Below, in pieces: positions 47,447 to 59,400 of a DNA stretch of 64,000 bases (position 1 is its first letter; the number at the start of each line of letters is the position of its first letter). The stretch is from positions 62,001-126,000 of the forward strand of contig JAWPGT010000049.1 in the NCBI GenBank assembly GCA_034638255.1, read 5' to 3'. Below the pieces are notes generated by a model that worked only from the letters and a program-made list of their open reading frames with translations, ran no database searches and had not been told where the DNA came from. The translations under genes and the position numbers were made by a program. Source of the DNA: Coprinus comatus. Its lineage: Eukaryota; Basidiomycota; Agaricomycetes; Agaricales; Agaricaceae.

Positions 47447-50148
47447 GATGATGGTTGTGCATTGGCCGACATAACAATCTCGGTTAAATAGGTGCTCTGG
47501 TCTATTAGTCATTGCAGATCTGTCTTGTCAGCAGATTAGATTAATTAACAATTATGGCGAATTCAACACACACGTGATCTTTACTATCCGACAGGTTTTT
47601 CCTTCCTTGGATGGCATGATGCTATTTTTCTTCCGGAGCCTGCTCCATCATTCATTCTGGTCAAAAGTATGTTCCAAAGCTCTTACAAGAACGTCAGAAA
47701 GGCGTAGTTCTCTGATATTTTACTGGTAATATTTTCCTATGCACACGGAACGGATCAACCTTCTCAAGGATGTCAGACGTCTGTCATCTTACGTCTGACA
47801 CACCACTTTGAACTCAAGCTCTAGGTTACATCTTCTTATTCCAATTTGACCAATAACGAAATCGATGTCATACCACTACCCTCCCCTTCATATCTTTGTA
47901 TCTTAACTGTCCATGTGTTGATAGCGCGAATCAACGAATGCACACCTAATACATTGAATTCTGCATGTGGAAATCAAGACTCGGCTATCATCCTGGACCA
48001 TTGGTGGCTTAAGGACATAGTCTTATGCTGTCCTGGCGCTACCTAGGAACCGCTCGGTGTTGCTGATAGCCACCAGAGGTCATAGAGATTCCTACTTCAA
48101 CTGCTTGGTGATAACCGATCGTGATCCACTTCTTGTACTTTAAGCACCTCCGAAAATATAACTGCAACTCCGTACTTTTATGACGCCTTATTGCAACATA
48201 GCTCACAAAAATTTCTTTTCACTAGAGTCTTACCATTCTTGCTCTACACAATAAACCATGGTTTTTAGCTTTGGTATGTAGGGTAAAGCACTCGGATCGG
48301 ACCATCATTGGGGGAACTATGTTCCTTCCTGGCTTCTATGCTATAAGAGGAAGAGCGGCGGTTCACAGGCCTTCACAAGCCAACAGAGGAATGACAGTAC
48401 ATATGGTTTCCGTAATCCGCTCTAAACTATGTTTCAGCGCTCATTAGACCTAAAGCCCAGTGAGTAGACTCAGCTACTCAGCTAAGCTGTGATTTTCAAA
48501 AGGTAGTGTTATTGGTATGCAAGCGGATACACTACTGAAAAATCACAAGAAAAAAGTTGAAGAAACCACGGAGAAACTAGAAACGGATTTTGAACTCACG
48601 CCCCTTGGGCGTGACGCTTGCCGTCACATAGTCTAGGAAGGTTTGGCTGTTAGGTGGTTGGGGTGTTAGGAGGGTTACGGGTTAGTCACTCAGGGGTCAC
48701 GGAATGGTGATGCTTTTTGTGACCAACCGTGACACTCGAGGGGCGTAGGTTCACTATCCCATCTCAGAATCATTTTGATGTCCAGGTTTAATACAAGTCT
48801 CCAACACAGGAAACCTTAAGCAACCCAGAAGTACGGGTAGCTCAGGCGACACGTTCAGCTGCAGTTTCGGGAGGTCATGAAGCATTATCTTGACACGACT
48901 CGGTTACATAGAAGTTAGAACTAGAATGATTTATTTGTCAAAAATATATTATGCATAAAGAAATACAAAGAGAATCAACACATGTCATTTTTGGGGGAAT
49001 GGAACTGAGTCCAGGCGGTGAGACGAAAAGGGAGCTAAGTCGGGTCACCCCCTTGACACCTCACCTAGTGTTGACTCTCTCTTATCTTCGAAAAATTTTG
49101 GCTTTTGTGGTGGGATGGGTGGGATTTTGAAATCTTTGGAACGAATGAAGTGAGCGAGTCGAGAGTTTGGAAGAATGTTTGTGGCTTGAACGTCAAGATA
49201 GATGTTGAAGAAGGATGGTGTTAGATGGATTATGTGTTCTAGAAGAGGATGGATGACTTTAGAGGATGTTCAGAGTGAAGACGAGAGTATACGGTGTCAC
49301 AGTGACACGTGTAACACTCGTCATCAAGAATTTGCATTTACCTCAAACTTCGATAAATGCGACAATTGTTTCCCGAAGATTGAAAGGCCGAATGTTCCAC
49401 TCCGTTAAATTTGCAAAACGATATGTTCACCCCTATAGGGGAATCTTGGGATTGAGAGAGAAGTTTAAGGTATTGCGAAAGATAGATAGTCTTGACATTA
49501 AGGGCGGTAAGGTATGGAGGGGTTGAAATATGAAAGTTTAACAATAGAGAGCAGGTGGATTTGCTTATGATTCTTGAGGTCGGTTTGTTTTCGTTGCAGT
49601 GCGGGTGGTATTAGCTTGCTGTGCACGGCGAGCTCTAGCTGTTCCAGATGGAGGTAAAAATCGATGACCATGGACATCCATGGGTACCATATGGCTTGTA
49701 GTGTTAGTTTTCGTATTGTGGTATTGTTGACCGACAAACCTGCAATATTAGGTCCCAGATTTTCGGCCTCATAGACGACAACTTCAACTTGAATGGCTAG
49801 TGCATGCGTTGGACAACCAAAGCTGTAGAATGTTTGCTTGTTTCTCCATGTTGTTCCTATGACTCGGGGGGTGGGGGGGAGAACTCTGGTATTAGATTGC
49901 AGTTCATTAACCCTGTCGGAGAGTAAGGACGTATGATGATAGTGATCCAAATTTATCACTTACCTTTCTTTTTTATATGCAATGTGACAACTATCAGAAT
50001 TTTGAAAAATTACCCGTTTCAAACAACTTTACACAATTATTGAAGTGATTGAAAAAAATTGTTCAATTGACAATCATCTACAAAAGGACGGATAAAGAGG
50101 GTATACTATTGTGTTTCAGATGGAATGCCATCAAACAACAAACGGAAA
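47447..50148. other. Large intergenic region, no gene supported
   Basis: About 2.7 kb. A 153-codon open frame on the minus strand (49498-49959) and smaller ones show no recognisable domain. A foldback-like pair (GAACTCACGCCCCT near 48592, inverted partner near 48752) may mark a small degenerate element. Otherwise nothing supportable. Confidence 0.5.
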
Positions 50149-50972
50149 TCAAAGAAGGGCGAAAGAACCAAGGATTCCAACCAATCCTGCAACCCCAATT
50201 TGGATGCGTGAGGCGCCGTTGTTGTTGGACCCTGCGCTATCATTTGTTCCTGTTGTAGTTCCTGTAGACGACGCAGTGGTCTGAGTTCTAGTTGTACCGA
50301 TTGGCCCAGTTGTGGTAGTAGTTCCAGTGGTAGCAGCAGCTCCTGTCGTTGGGCTCGTAACAGTCGTTCCACCAGTCTCAGTAGAAGTTTCAGGTGTTCC
50401 AGAACCTGCGCCTGCTGTGAAAGTATGTGCTGGAACTGTTTGACCTGCTGAGTTACAAGAACTAGCATAGCCTAGTATTATTCCAACAATTAGAATTAAA
50501 GTTAAAATGCAGTGAAACTAGACATACCATCGTACACTTGTTGGATTTGAGGAAGGATAAGTGACACGTCAGCATCAGGGCTCTGCTCTGCTCCAACATT
50601 GATGGTGCATTGCAAGCATCCAGACATAGAACTGCTGACGGTGGCAGAGCAAAGACAATCCAAGTCTGCACATGACTAAAAAAAGAATTGGCGAAAATTC
50701 TCTCAACAAATCTTTGACAAATGATTGGGTACATACACCATCTGAGATACCTATGAGTGCAGTACATGTTTCTGCGCACGCATCAGGAATTTGGCTGGGG
50801 TCGAATCCTCCAGCTACTTGGCGAATGAAGTTGGCATGGGCAGTAGATGATGCGGCTACAAGTCAATGTGCTTAGAGTAGAAGCGGACTAGTAGTACATA
50901 GAGGCTCATACCTTTGCCAGAGACAACGAGAGAACCAACAACAGCGAGGACGGTGGAGTAAGCAACCATCAT
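50149..50972 (-). CDS. Secreted 8-Cys, probably GPI-anchored protein, copy 1 (CFEM-like)
   Basis: Cell-surface protein of unknown function. Four exons (50912-50972, 50737-50855, 50528-50675, 50149-50471) sum to 651 nt, 216 aa. Signal peptide MMVAYSTVLAVVGSLVVSG. The Cys domain has the order CAETC, SCADLDCLC, GCLQC and a last Cys in SSCNSAGQTVP: eight Cys, spacing C-x3-C-x10-C-x4-C-x-C-x10-C-x2-C-...-C. A Thr/Ser-rich linker (GTTTTTGPIG, GTTTGTND) leads to a hydrophobic tail (VAGLVGILGSFALL) that looks like a GPI signal. It resembles CFEM proteins but the spacing is not a textbook CFEM, so I say CFEM-like. Intron phases 1, 0, 1 are shared with the two paralogues at 52130 and 55377. Confidence 0.85.
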
Positions 50973-52129
50973 GGTGAAGACAGGAGACAATGGTACTATG
51001 GAACGACTCTTGGTTAAATCGAAACTTCTTTTATAGGATTCCGTCTAACACGTAATAACCGCGCACTGTGGCCCTCCCTGAATATAAATCTTAACATCAA
51101 TCTTGAATACGTATTAATGCCCCTGCATACATCTTCAGCCTCACGAAGTAGTTGAATTGGGACTAGGTGTGGTTGGACAAATAACGCGAAGGCAGCTGAG
51201 CGACGGCCAACCAGTAACCAGTAGAAACAAGAGAAGTCTACTGGTCCCCGCTTCACTGCTACTACATAGAATATAATCGGTTGCTGATCGGACTCAAACG
51301 CTGATCACGTCAAGTCTAAACAATTTGAATGTTTCAACGTTCCAACCCTGGATTATTCATGGCATATGCTACAATAGGCTCAGTTATTCCCGAACATCCA
51401 ACCAAGGTGACATCTGGTGAGATAGATCCAACATGCAGCATACACCAGTGATGAACGGAGTCAGCAATTTGAGTGAAGCATCTAGCGCACAGCGCGAGAT
51501 GCGATTTCTTGTGAAGAATACTCACGTGATCCTCACGTTGACGATTCTCCCAAAACTTCAAAGTGTTATTCCGTAAGATCATTATATACATTTATATACA
51601 TATTCTATGCATGATCATCTACCACCTACATGAGTTTCACGAACAAGACTTACAGCGATTTGCGGAACCTAGGGCGCGGGTGCATTTTTTCCAAATCAGT
51701 AAAATTTTGATGTGCTGGTGACGTGAAGGAGTATTTCGTCAATATTGCTGTCAATTCTGTAGATAGCACTCTCAAAACTATATATTCCGAATCTGCAAGT
51801 GAATGTGAATCGAATGAGATAATATTTCTACCGATTATATGACTTATGTTTATGTATAATTGAAGTTGTGGTGGGCTAGGTTCCGCAAATCACTGCAATC
51901 ATTGCCTTGCTCATCACTGGCATACACACGTCCTATAGCACGTTCATAGAAGTAAAGCCTAGGTAAAGATAAGAGTATTTCCATTTGTGGATCCCTGATT
52001 TAGTCTAATATATTCCGAATGAGATCAAGCCAAGAAGTGTATTATTAGAATTATGCGGATACATTGTTCAAGCTCAAGGACTAAGATATGCATACATTTG
52101 GGAAGAAAAAAACCCTGCAACCCTTAAAT
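50973..52129. other. Intergenic, includes TATA box of copy 1
   Basis: About 1.15 kb. TATAAAA on the minus strand (51029-51035) lies 57 bp before copy 1. No other gene recognised. Confidence 0.6.
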
Positions 52130-53017
52130 CTAAGCGAGGAGTAACAATATAGTACCCAGTACTCCAGCGAGTCCTGTTGTTCCAATTTGAACGCACGAGG
52201 CGCCATTTCCATTATTATTGTTTGACCCTGCACTACCACTTGCACCAGCAGCACCAGTGGTAGTGGTAGAAGATCCCGGGGCACGAGGTGTGCCAGTTGA
52301 AGCCGACGTGGTAGCGGTAGTTGCTGAAGATGTTGCAGTAGGAGATGTCTCTGTTGCTGTTGTGGTTCCAGTCGTTCCGGGGGCGCCGCCGCCTGTACCT
52401 CCTACTACGAAAACGTAGGGTGGGACATTTTGTCCAGCAGTATTGCAGGTATTTGCGTAGGCTATGAGTAGTGCTTTTCAGTACAGCTAATCAATTGCGC
52501 ATGAATTGGAAAATCAAACCATCATAGAACTGTTGGGCCTCGCGAATCTCTGTTTGTAAATCAACGGTGTCATCGGTGTCATTATCAACATCATTAGCAT
52601 CGTCACGGCTTTCGTCATCGATGTCGCATTGTAAACATCCTGATATGGCGCTGCTGGTAGTCGCAGAGCAAAGGCAGGTCGGGTCTGTACATGTCTAAAG
52701 AGAGGAAACATTTCAATCAGCATAGCAAGAATTTTATCATGGTGGTACGTACTACACCAGTTGAGAGACTCAAAATGGGAGCGCAAACTGTTTGGCAGGC
52801 AAGTGGAATATCATCAGCTTCTATTGGACCTCCAGTTGGTAGTTGACGAATGAAGTTGGTGTGCACATTAGGTGATACTAGTGCCATAGCTATTAAATAT
52901 TACAAGCTATTTTTAGAAGCGATGTCAAAACATAAATATTATTATTCGAAGGATACTTTTTCCGGAAACGACGAGGGAAGCAATGGCAGCGAGAACAGCA
53001 GGATAATAGGCAACCAT
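52130..53017 (-). CDS. Secreted 8-Cys, probably GPI-anchored protein, copy 2 (CFEM-like)
   Basis: Paralogue of copies 1 and 3. Four exons (52957-53017, 52756-52889, 52520-52694, 52130-52461) sum to 702 nt, 233 aa. Signal peptide MVAYYPAVLAAIASLVVSG. Cys domain: ACQTVC, TCTDPTCLCSA, GCLQC, NTCNTAGQNVP, with the same spacing as copy 1. It differs by an Asp-rich insert of about 20 residues after GCLQC (DDANDVDNDTDDTVD). A long Thr/Ala/Ser linker precedes the tail IGTTGLAGVLGTILLLA. TATA box TATAAGA at 53076-53082. The acidic insert could bind cations, but that is a guess. Intact. Confidence 0.85.
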
Positions 53018-53075
53018 GATGAATGAGAGAAAAAGAGAAGATTGAGATTGTTGAGAACTAACCAAGAATGAGGCT

Positions 53076-53082
53076 TCTTATA
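53076..53082 (-). promoter_or_regulatory. TATA box of 8-Cys copy 2
   Basis: TATAAGA on the minus strand 59 bp before the start; copy 1 has TATAAAA at nearly the same distance. Confidence 0.55.
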
Positions 53083-53389
53083 TGCCTTTAGGTGAAACAG
53101 TCATATTTACTTAATTGATTAAAAAAGAATACCCTGGTGTGTTCCATCGTCCCTAAGTTATATTAATGTGCTCCAACTCAGCGCAAGATGAAGATCAATG
53201 GGATTCAACTCAAGCGTTGATCGCTCGTTGCCTGTTTAGCGTACGTTGCTTCACAGTACATTCGATGCGATGAGTTTCTCGGGAAAATTGAGCGGCTGCG
53301 GAAGTGTACGGATCAATGAAAATAAAATAAATCATTGCCAGCCCATGTATTATATATTGAAGTAAAAAAGGAGAATGAGGGTTCAAAAT

Positions 53390-53480
53390 CTACTCGAGGT
53401 GCGCAGCAAGAGAAAAGAAGACAGTGCCAATACTTCCAACCAGCCCCTGTAGCTCCACAGCCTTAACTATGGGATGCGCC
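53390..53480 (-). pseudogene. Relic of a fourth 8-Cys paralogue (C-terminal exon)
   Basis: Minus strand reading gives GAS-like text (GGCGCATCCC), then VELQGLVGSIGTVFFSLAAH and a stop. This aligns with the tails IQIGVAGLVGILGSFALL (copy 1) and VQIGTTGLAGVLGTILLLA (copy 2). Upstream an in-frame stop breaks it and no Cys domain is found. It lies between copies 2 and 3 in the same orientation, where a decayed tandem member would be expected. Confidence 0.55.
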
Positions 53481-55376
53481 GAAGTTATATTCAATGAACG
53501 TCGAAGCTCAGGTCAGTGCACCATGAGGCTTCTTACCTATAGTACTACTCGCTAAGCAGCACCGCCTGAGGCCAGAAGGCTAATATGGCCGGGTTTTATG
53601 GAGCACCCTCAATTTCGATATATACACTTATGCATTACTCTGCGCTATGCGCGGTAGAGCACAAGACAATCGTGTGCGGAGGGTTAATATATATACTCAT
53701 GATCAGCACTCTTGCCACGCTCAGTGTATTACAGTACTTAATACATAATACAATTTCATAAACCCGTTCAACAACAGTAACTACAAATCACCTAGTAAAT
53801 CAATAAAACAAATAACTTCCTGAATGTCTCCAGTGTCCACTCAATTCCACCTAGTATTGGTACTCGTAGACCTCATATATAAGAATTCCAAGAAAAAAAT
53901 GGCTCTCCGTTTTCTTAGGATTTAAAGGCATTCAAACACGGGTATAAGTAAGGGTAGACCACTCAAGCATGTGTTTTGGTTTTTACCGGAAGAACGCTGG
54001 AACATCATATCAGCAACGCCCTGAACGTTTGAACCCCAGCGCAGCTTACATGTGCCTTCTGCGTGCGTCACAAACCATAACTAACTCTATCTTACATGAA
54101 GATAGCGCCTCTGGGACATAAAAATTATTATATAGTTTTAAAAAAAAAACAACCTTACGAGGACAGTTCACGCATGTTCAGAAGTAGGTGAGTCTCGTGC
54201 GATGGTTGAATGGGCATACAATGTGGGTGAAGGACGTTGAACCGGGATGAATTTGCGTCACGGTTCAGATACATATGACTTGAGGTTGGGAGGATAGTCA
54301 GTCCAAGCGCCTTCATCCACTCCCCTGTGGCTGTCTGGGTCTGGTGAGTCGGTGTGTGCATATTGCATATCTCTTTGTCCACATCAAGTTCACAATGAAA
54401 AGGCTTAACAGTGAAGAATCAATCGGAGAAGTGTGTCACCTAGTATCGCTGGTGTTAAAGGCTTTTGTTATTTGGGAGAGGAGCAATCTGCTAATGTGAA
54501 AGCTCAGCGGCCCAATGGGTTTGAAAATCTGGAAAATTTGCGGGGTCAAAGAGTGGAATCGGTCTCGAATCGGTCTAGCACTTGATTTACCTTATGTATT
54601 CGAAATGCTTCCTTTCGCAGAAGAATTGGAATGTGGCCGCCTCAACGTTCCATATCGGAAGAACTTCACCATTATTATAAGAGTGTTAAGTTGGTTTCCG
54701 TGGATGCCGTTGGTACTTCAATGGGTGACTATATTGAGGACTCAACCTTCATTGCAAGTACCGAATTTAAGGTGAGACTCGAACATGGGATGTCTGATGC
54801 TATTTATGGTTTGGTGGTGACATAAAAGTTGTGAATACTCTCATGAAAACCCTAGCTCCCCAAGAGAATATCGAGATGGAGGCTGTGGAGAGCTTTTGGG
54901 AATTCAGTGACTCTTCGGATGAAAGCGATTGAAGATGACGATTCTTAAAGTACTATCAGTCCTTATAAATATTTCTTCATCTCATTCTTTAAGTACGACT
55001 CATAGATATTAACGTTTTCTTTAAAGGTTATTATAGCACGGATTGAAATACCTTTCTGGAATCCGTTGATACCCAAGATGTGATGGGCGTATTACCATCC
55101 TTGACAATCTTATCAGCTTTATTTGGTGTAGACAAACATTTCGGACTATATAGTTCGTATTTACATAACACTTGTCTTTAGTTTTACTTTTTTTTTTACC
55201 TCGAATCGAGAGTCTGTGCAGATTGAATATCTGACTGAACTTTGTAAGACTACCTTGTAAAATTAGCATGTTACACAAGAACACTTATATAAGATTATAT
55301 TATTAGATATCAATTTAAAACTAGAGTGGTTGCAACACGCGACTTATTATCCACTAACAAAGATCACGTTCGAAAG
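53481..55376. other. Intergenic, no gene supported
   Basis: About 1.9 kb between the relic and copy 3. Open frames around 54515-54825 (plus) have no recognisable domain. Nothing further supported. Confidence 0.5.
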
Positions 55377-56015
55377 TTAAGCAACAAGTAGCATACCAAC
55401 TCCAATTGCTCCAACGAGGCCAACTGTGAGGTGGGAGCGAGAGACAGCATTATTGCCGCCATTACCCGAGGCAGAACTTGATGCAGAGAAGTTTGGTACC
55501 GATTTTCCAGCAGTTCTACAAGAGTCGGCGTATGCTTTGAAAATATTATTTGTTAGGCTCTCCAAGGGACCAAAATAACAGGGGATGTTGGCGTACAGTT
55601 ATAATAGTCTTGAGGTGTTTGGCCAGCACCGTCACTGACACCACAACGCAAACAGTCCGCCATAGAACTACTGAAGCTTGTTCCACAGATACAATCAAGG
55701 TCGAGACAGTTCTAAGTAATTAATACTGATTAGTCAATCTTGGTGAGAGAAATGAAGCACAGAAACATACACCACCCGAGATGGTGTTTAAGAAAGCAGA
55801 GCATTGACTTGAGCAACGCTCTGGAAAAACGGAAGGATCGACGGGCACGGCTTGGCGGGGGGTCAGCTCATCGAGAGGTTGGGAAACGGCTAGTTATAGA
55901 GAATTAATAATGTCACGGTCGTGAATCAAGGACATGACAAGAAGAGTGTACCCTGCGTTGATGTTGAGGCCAGTGTGGCGAGGAACGAAGCAAGGATGAT
56001 AGTGTATGCAACCAT
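55377..56015 (-). CDS. Secreted 8-Cys, probably GPI-anchored protein, copy 3 (CFEM-like)
   Basis: Shortest paralogue. Four exons (55952-56015, 55771-55889, 55597-55711, 55377-55534) sum to 456 nt, 151 aa. Signal peptide MVAYTIILASFLATLAS. Cys domain: RCSSQC, NCLDLDCICGT, DCLRC, DSCRTAGKSVP. The Ser/Gly-rich linker is very short and runs into a hydrophobic tail LTVGLVGAIGVGMLLVA. Same intron phases (1, 0, 1) as copies 1 and 2, so they arose by tandem duplication. Divergently arranged with the Dicer gene (416 bp between start codons). Minus-strand TATAAAA lies at 56133-56139. Confidence 0.85.
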
Positions 56016-56431
56016 TATTATTATTAATGAGAGAGGCTGAAGAAGGAAGAATAAGTGAATAAGAGAAGGAAGGGAAGGCAATAAAAAGAGGAAAAAATAA
56101 TGATGGAGGGAAGAATGGTTTTGGGATAGTCATTTTATATAGTGCTACAGATAGCAACGATCTTTCAAGATTTAACATGGTAGTAATCGGGCGCTCTCTG
56201 TCTCTACGTCTGCAAAGTATTGATACAAGCATTGGTTGTCAGCTTCGGATTGGAGTTTCCTGGGAGTTTCTGGGTCGGAGGAGCACGTGACTACAATCAG
56301 AAGAGAAGGAGTGAGAAGTTGATGAACTGATGTTAGTATATAAAGGTCAGCGCTTCTTGGTCCATTTCCACCATCTCTCTCCTCTAATCCATCAGCATCG
56401 CGGTGACTTTGAGGGGAGCATTACCAACAAG
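56016..56431. promoter_or_regulatory. Divergent promoter, 8-Cys copy 3 / Dicer
   Basis: 416 bp between two start codons. Minus-strand TATAAAA at 56133-56139 for the 8-Cys gene; plus-strand TATATAAA at 56337-56344, 88 bp before the Dicer ATG. The position of this TATA box argues against the in-frame upstream ATG at 56330 as the true start. Confidence 0.65.
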
Positions 56432-59400
56432 ATGACGCCCGACAGACCCGTAGCGGATGGAAACATCCCGACGACCAGAGCGTATCAGCAGGAGTTGTTG
56501 GAGGAGAGTATTAAACACAATATTATCATTGCCATGGACACTGGTTCTGGAAAAACCCACATTGCAGTCCTCAGGATGAAGCACGAACTTAATCGTGAGC
56601 CCAGCAAAGTACGTTGGAGTATGCAGCCAGTCACCATTCCTGACTAGTCTGCCTAGGTCGTTTGGTTCTTTGCTCCGACGGTTGCGCTCTGTGAGCAACA
56701 AAAGGCTGTTATCGAGACCTTTGTACCGGGTTCCGTTGGGCTGGTTTCAGGTGCTTTGGAACCAGATCAGTGGAGGTCGTCATCTTTGTGGGAGCGAGTC
56801 CTTCAGACACATAGAGTTATTGTCTCCACTCCTCAGGTCTTTCTCGACGCTCTGCGACATGGATATATTAACCTTGCTAGGGATATCAGTTTACTTGTCT
56901 TTGACGAGGCCCATCATGCAGCTGACAACCATCCTTATAATCGGATCATGCTCGACTTCTATCACACCATCGACCCCATTCCCAGGAACCAGATAATCTA
57001 TGGCACTAGCCAGGAACGCCGCCCCTTTATTATGGGTCTGACTGCAAGTCCGATATATGGCAAAAATGCTGCATTAGCGCTTCAGTAAGCATGCCTGACC
57101 ATTTCCCAGCTCTTGAATGACACGATTTTTGTAGTAAACTCGAGACTAATCTTGACTGCATCACTCGAACCACAATGCACAATCGTGATGAACTTGAAAA
57201 GTTTGTTCCTCGTCCCCGGTTCCAGCATGTTATGTATCATGCTCCTAATCCCCCTCCCTTCTCCACCAATCTCACCGTCATTTCTGATATCATACGTTCT
57301 CTAAGGATAGAAGACGATCCCTCCGTTATCAGAGCTCGTAAAATTCTATCGCAAACACAACCTGACTCGCCTGAATATCGCCGTGCCGACCAGAAACTCT
57401 CGCTATTACTCCGTAATCAAAAGACATTTACCATGAAAGGTCTTAAAGATTTTGAACGTGCTGCCGACGAGATTCTCCATGATATTGGTCCTTGGGCAGC
57501 CGATTGGTATATCTGGAAAGTTGTGGAAAACGCCAAGATTGCCGCTAATCCATACAATAATATTATGGGCTCGTGGCAATCATCCGAGAAAGCGCATATA
57601 TTAGGTATTCTCGAGAAGATGACACTTTCACCCACGGCCTACCAAGAAGACGACATTCTCCAAGATTGTTCACATAAAGTGCAACAACTTATCCAAACAC
57701 TCCTGCAGGAGAAGATGGAGACGGAAGAATTGGAAGAGATCTATTCTGGCTTAATCTTTGTTCAAAGACGCGACTCCGTAATTGCTCTTGCTGAACTCTT
57801 AAATCATCACCCTTTCACCAAGGGCATTTTTCGAATTGGTATCCTCATCGGAACATCTGACAATTCATCTCGTCATGGCTTCCTCGACATCACTCGCAAG
57901 CTTTCTCGTGATTCGCACGCGGAGACAATGCGCGATTTCAAATCCGGAGAACTTAATTTGATTGTAGCTACCGCCGTCGCCGAGGAGGGTATTGATATCC
58001 AGGCATGTGGAAGTGTTATCCGTTGGGATTTACCTCCAAATATGGCAAGTTGGGCCCAGAGTCGTGGTCGAGCGAGAAGGAAAAGGAGTACTTTTACACT
58101 CATGTTTGCACATGGTAGTGCGGATCAATCGTCGGTTACAAAGTGGGAGGCTCTCGAACAACAAATGATTGCTGCATATATGGATCCATCCAGAGACCAG
58201 ATCATTCACGGACCCGAAGATGACCAAACGATTGCTGATGAACCAGAGAATGACGATGTTGCGTTTGTTGTCAAATCTACAGGGTTTGTCCATCATCTAA
58301 AAAACTACATATGGGATTTATGACATATCTTCATAGCGCTCGCGTGGACCTAAACTCTGCTATTTCCCATCTTTCACATTTTTGTGCCGTTATTCCATCA
58401 ACCGCGCATGTCGATAATCGACCAATATATGACATTGATCCTCCAGAAATGCCTTTTGGCTGGCACGAAAATCCTGTTCAAAGTACTTATGCTGTTGATA
58501 ACGTGCAGTATAATGGACCTTGGGGTTCAAAAGTTTCCCTCCCTCGTTGCCTTCCCCTCGCTTGTCGCGAATTCAATGTGGATCGTGAATACAGTACCAA
58601 AGCATCGGCTCATAGACATGTTGCGTTTAAAGCGTACTTGGGACTTTATAATGCTGGATTATTGACTGATAATCTATTGCCGTTCACCAGTGTCATGGAA
58701 CCTGATCGGGAGAATGATGTAAAAGAAATGTTGAAGGATGTCGAGAAGCGAGCTGGAATGGCCAGTGTTGATATGCAGATGGATCCTTGGGTAGCACCTA
58801 CACTTTCTGCAGAGAAAATGGACGACGATTCCCACAAATACTGGTATACTGCAAGGCTAACCATCGGAGATCTTCCACCACTTGTCCTATTCACTCGTTC
58901 AGAACCAACCGCTTTGAGTTACAAAGACGGACCTATTTTATTCCGTCCTGATCTAGACGGACCCACTAATTGTTCACTGTCGCCTCTCGGAAGAGTTCAT
59001 GAAGATGGAGAAGCTGTTTCCCAGGCAAAGGAATATACGAGAAGAGTGTTTTGGAGTCTTAATTCTGCGAGAATGCAGTGGGATAACCTTGACTTTTCCT
59101 ATCTCATACATCCGGAGTTTGCCGATCAATCCGATGTATGGCGAGAGAGGAGGGTTTGGTTGAATGAATTTAAGAAGAACGAAGAGGTTAAAAATCACGA
59201 CCGTGAATATGTGCTGAGGGCTAGGGTGTTTGGAGAACATTTTGGGTATATTCAAGACCCGGTGTTGGTTTTGAAGGAATTTGGTCGTCCATACCAATTT
59301 GTTAGGTGGAGAAACGAAAATGAACAGTTATCAGAAGAGGAAGAAGAAGAACTACGTAGTTCACGAAAACGACGTGATACCGATGACCTGTTAGAAATAA

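Noticed and set aside
49498..49959. 153-codon open frame on the minus strand
   Set aside because: No recognisable family, low-complexity composition and no flanking splice structure; probably chance.
56330..56431. In-frame upstream ATG of Dicer
   Set aside because: A TATA box (TATATAAA, 56337-56344) lies inside this extension, and the extra residues lack resemblance to Dicer.
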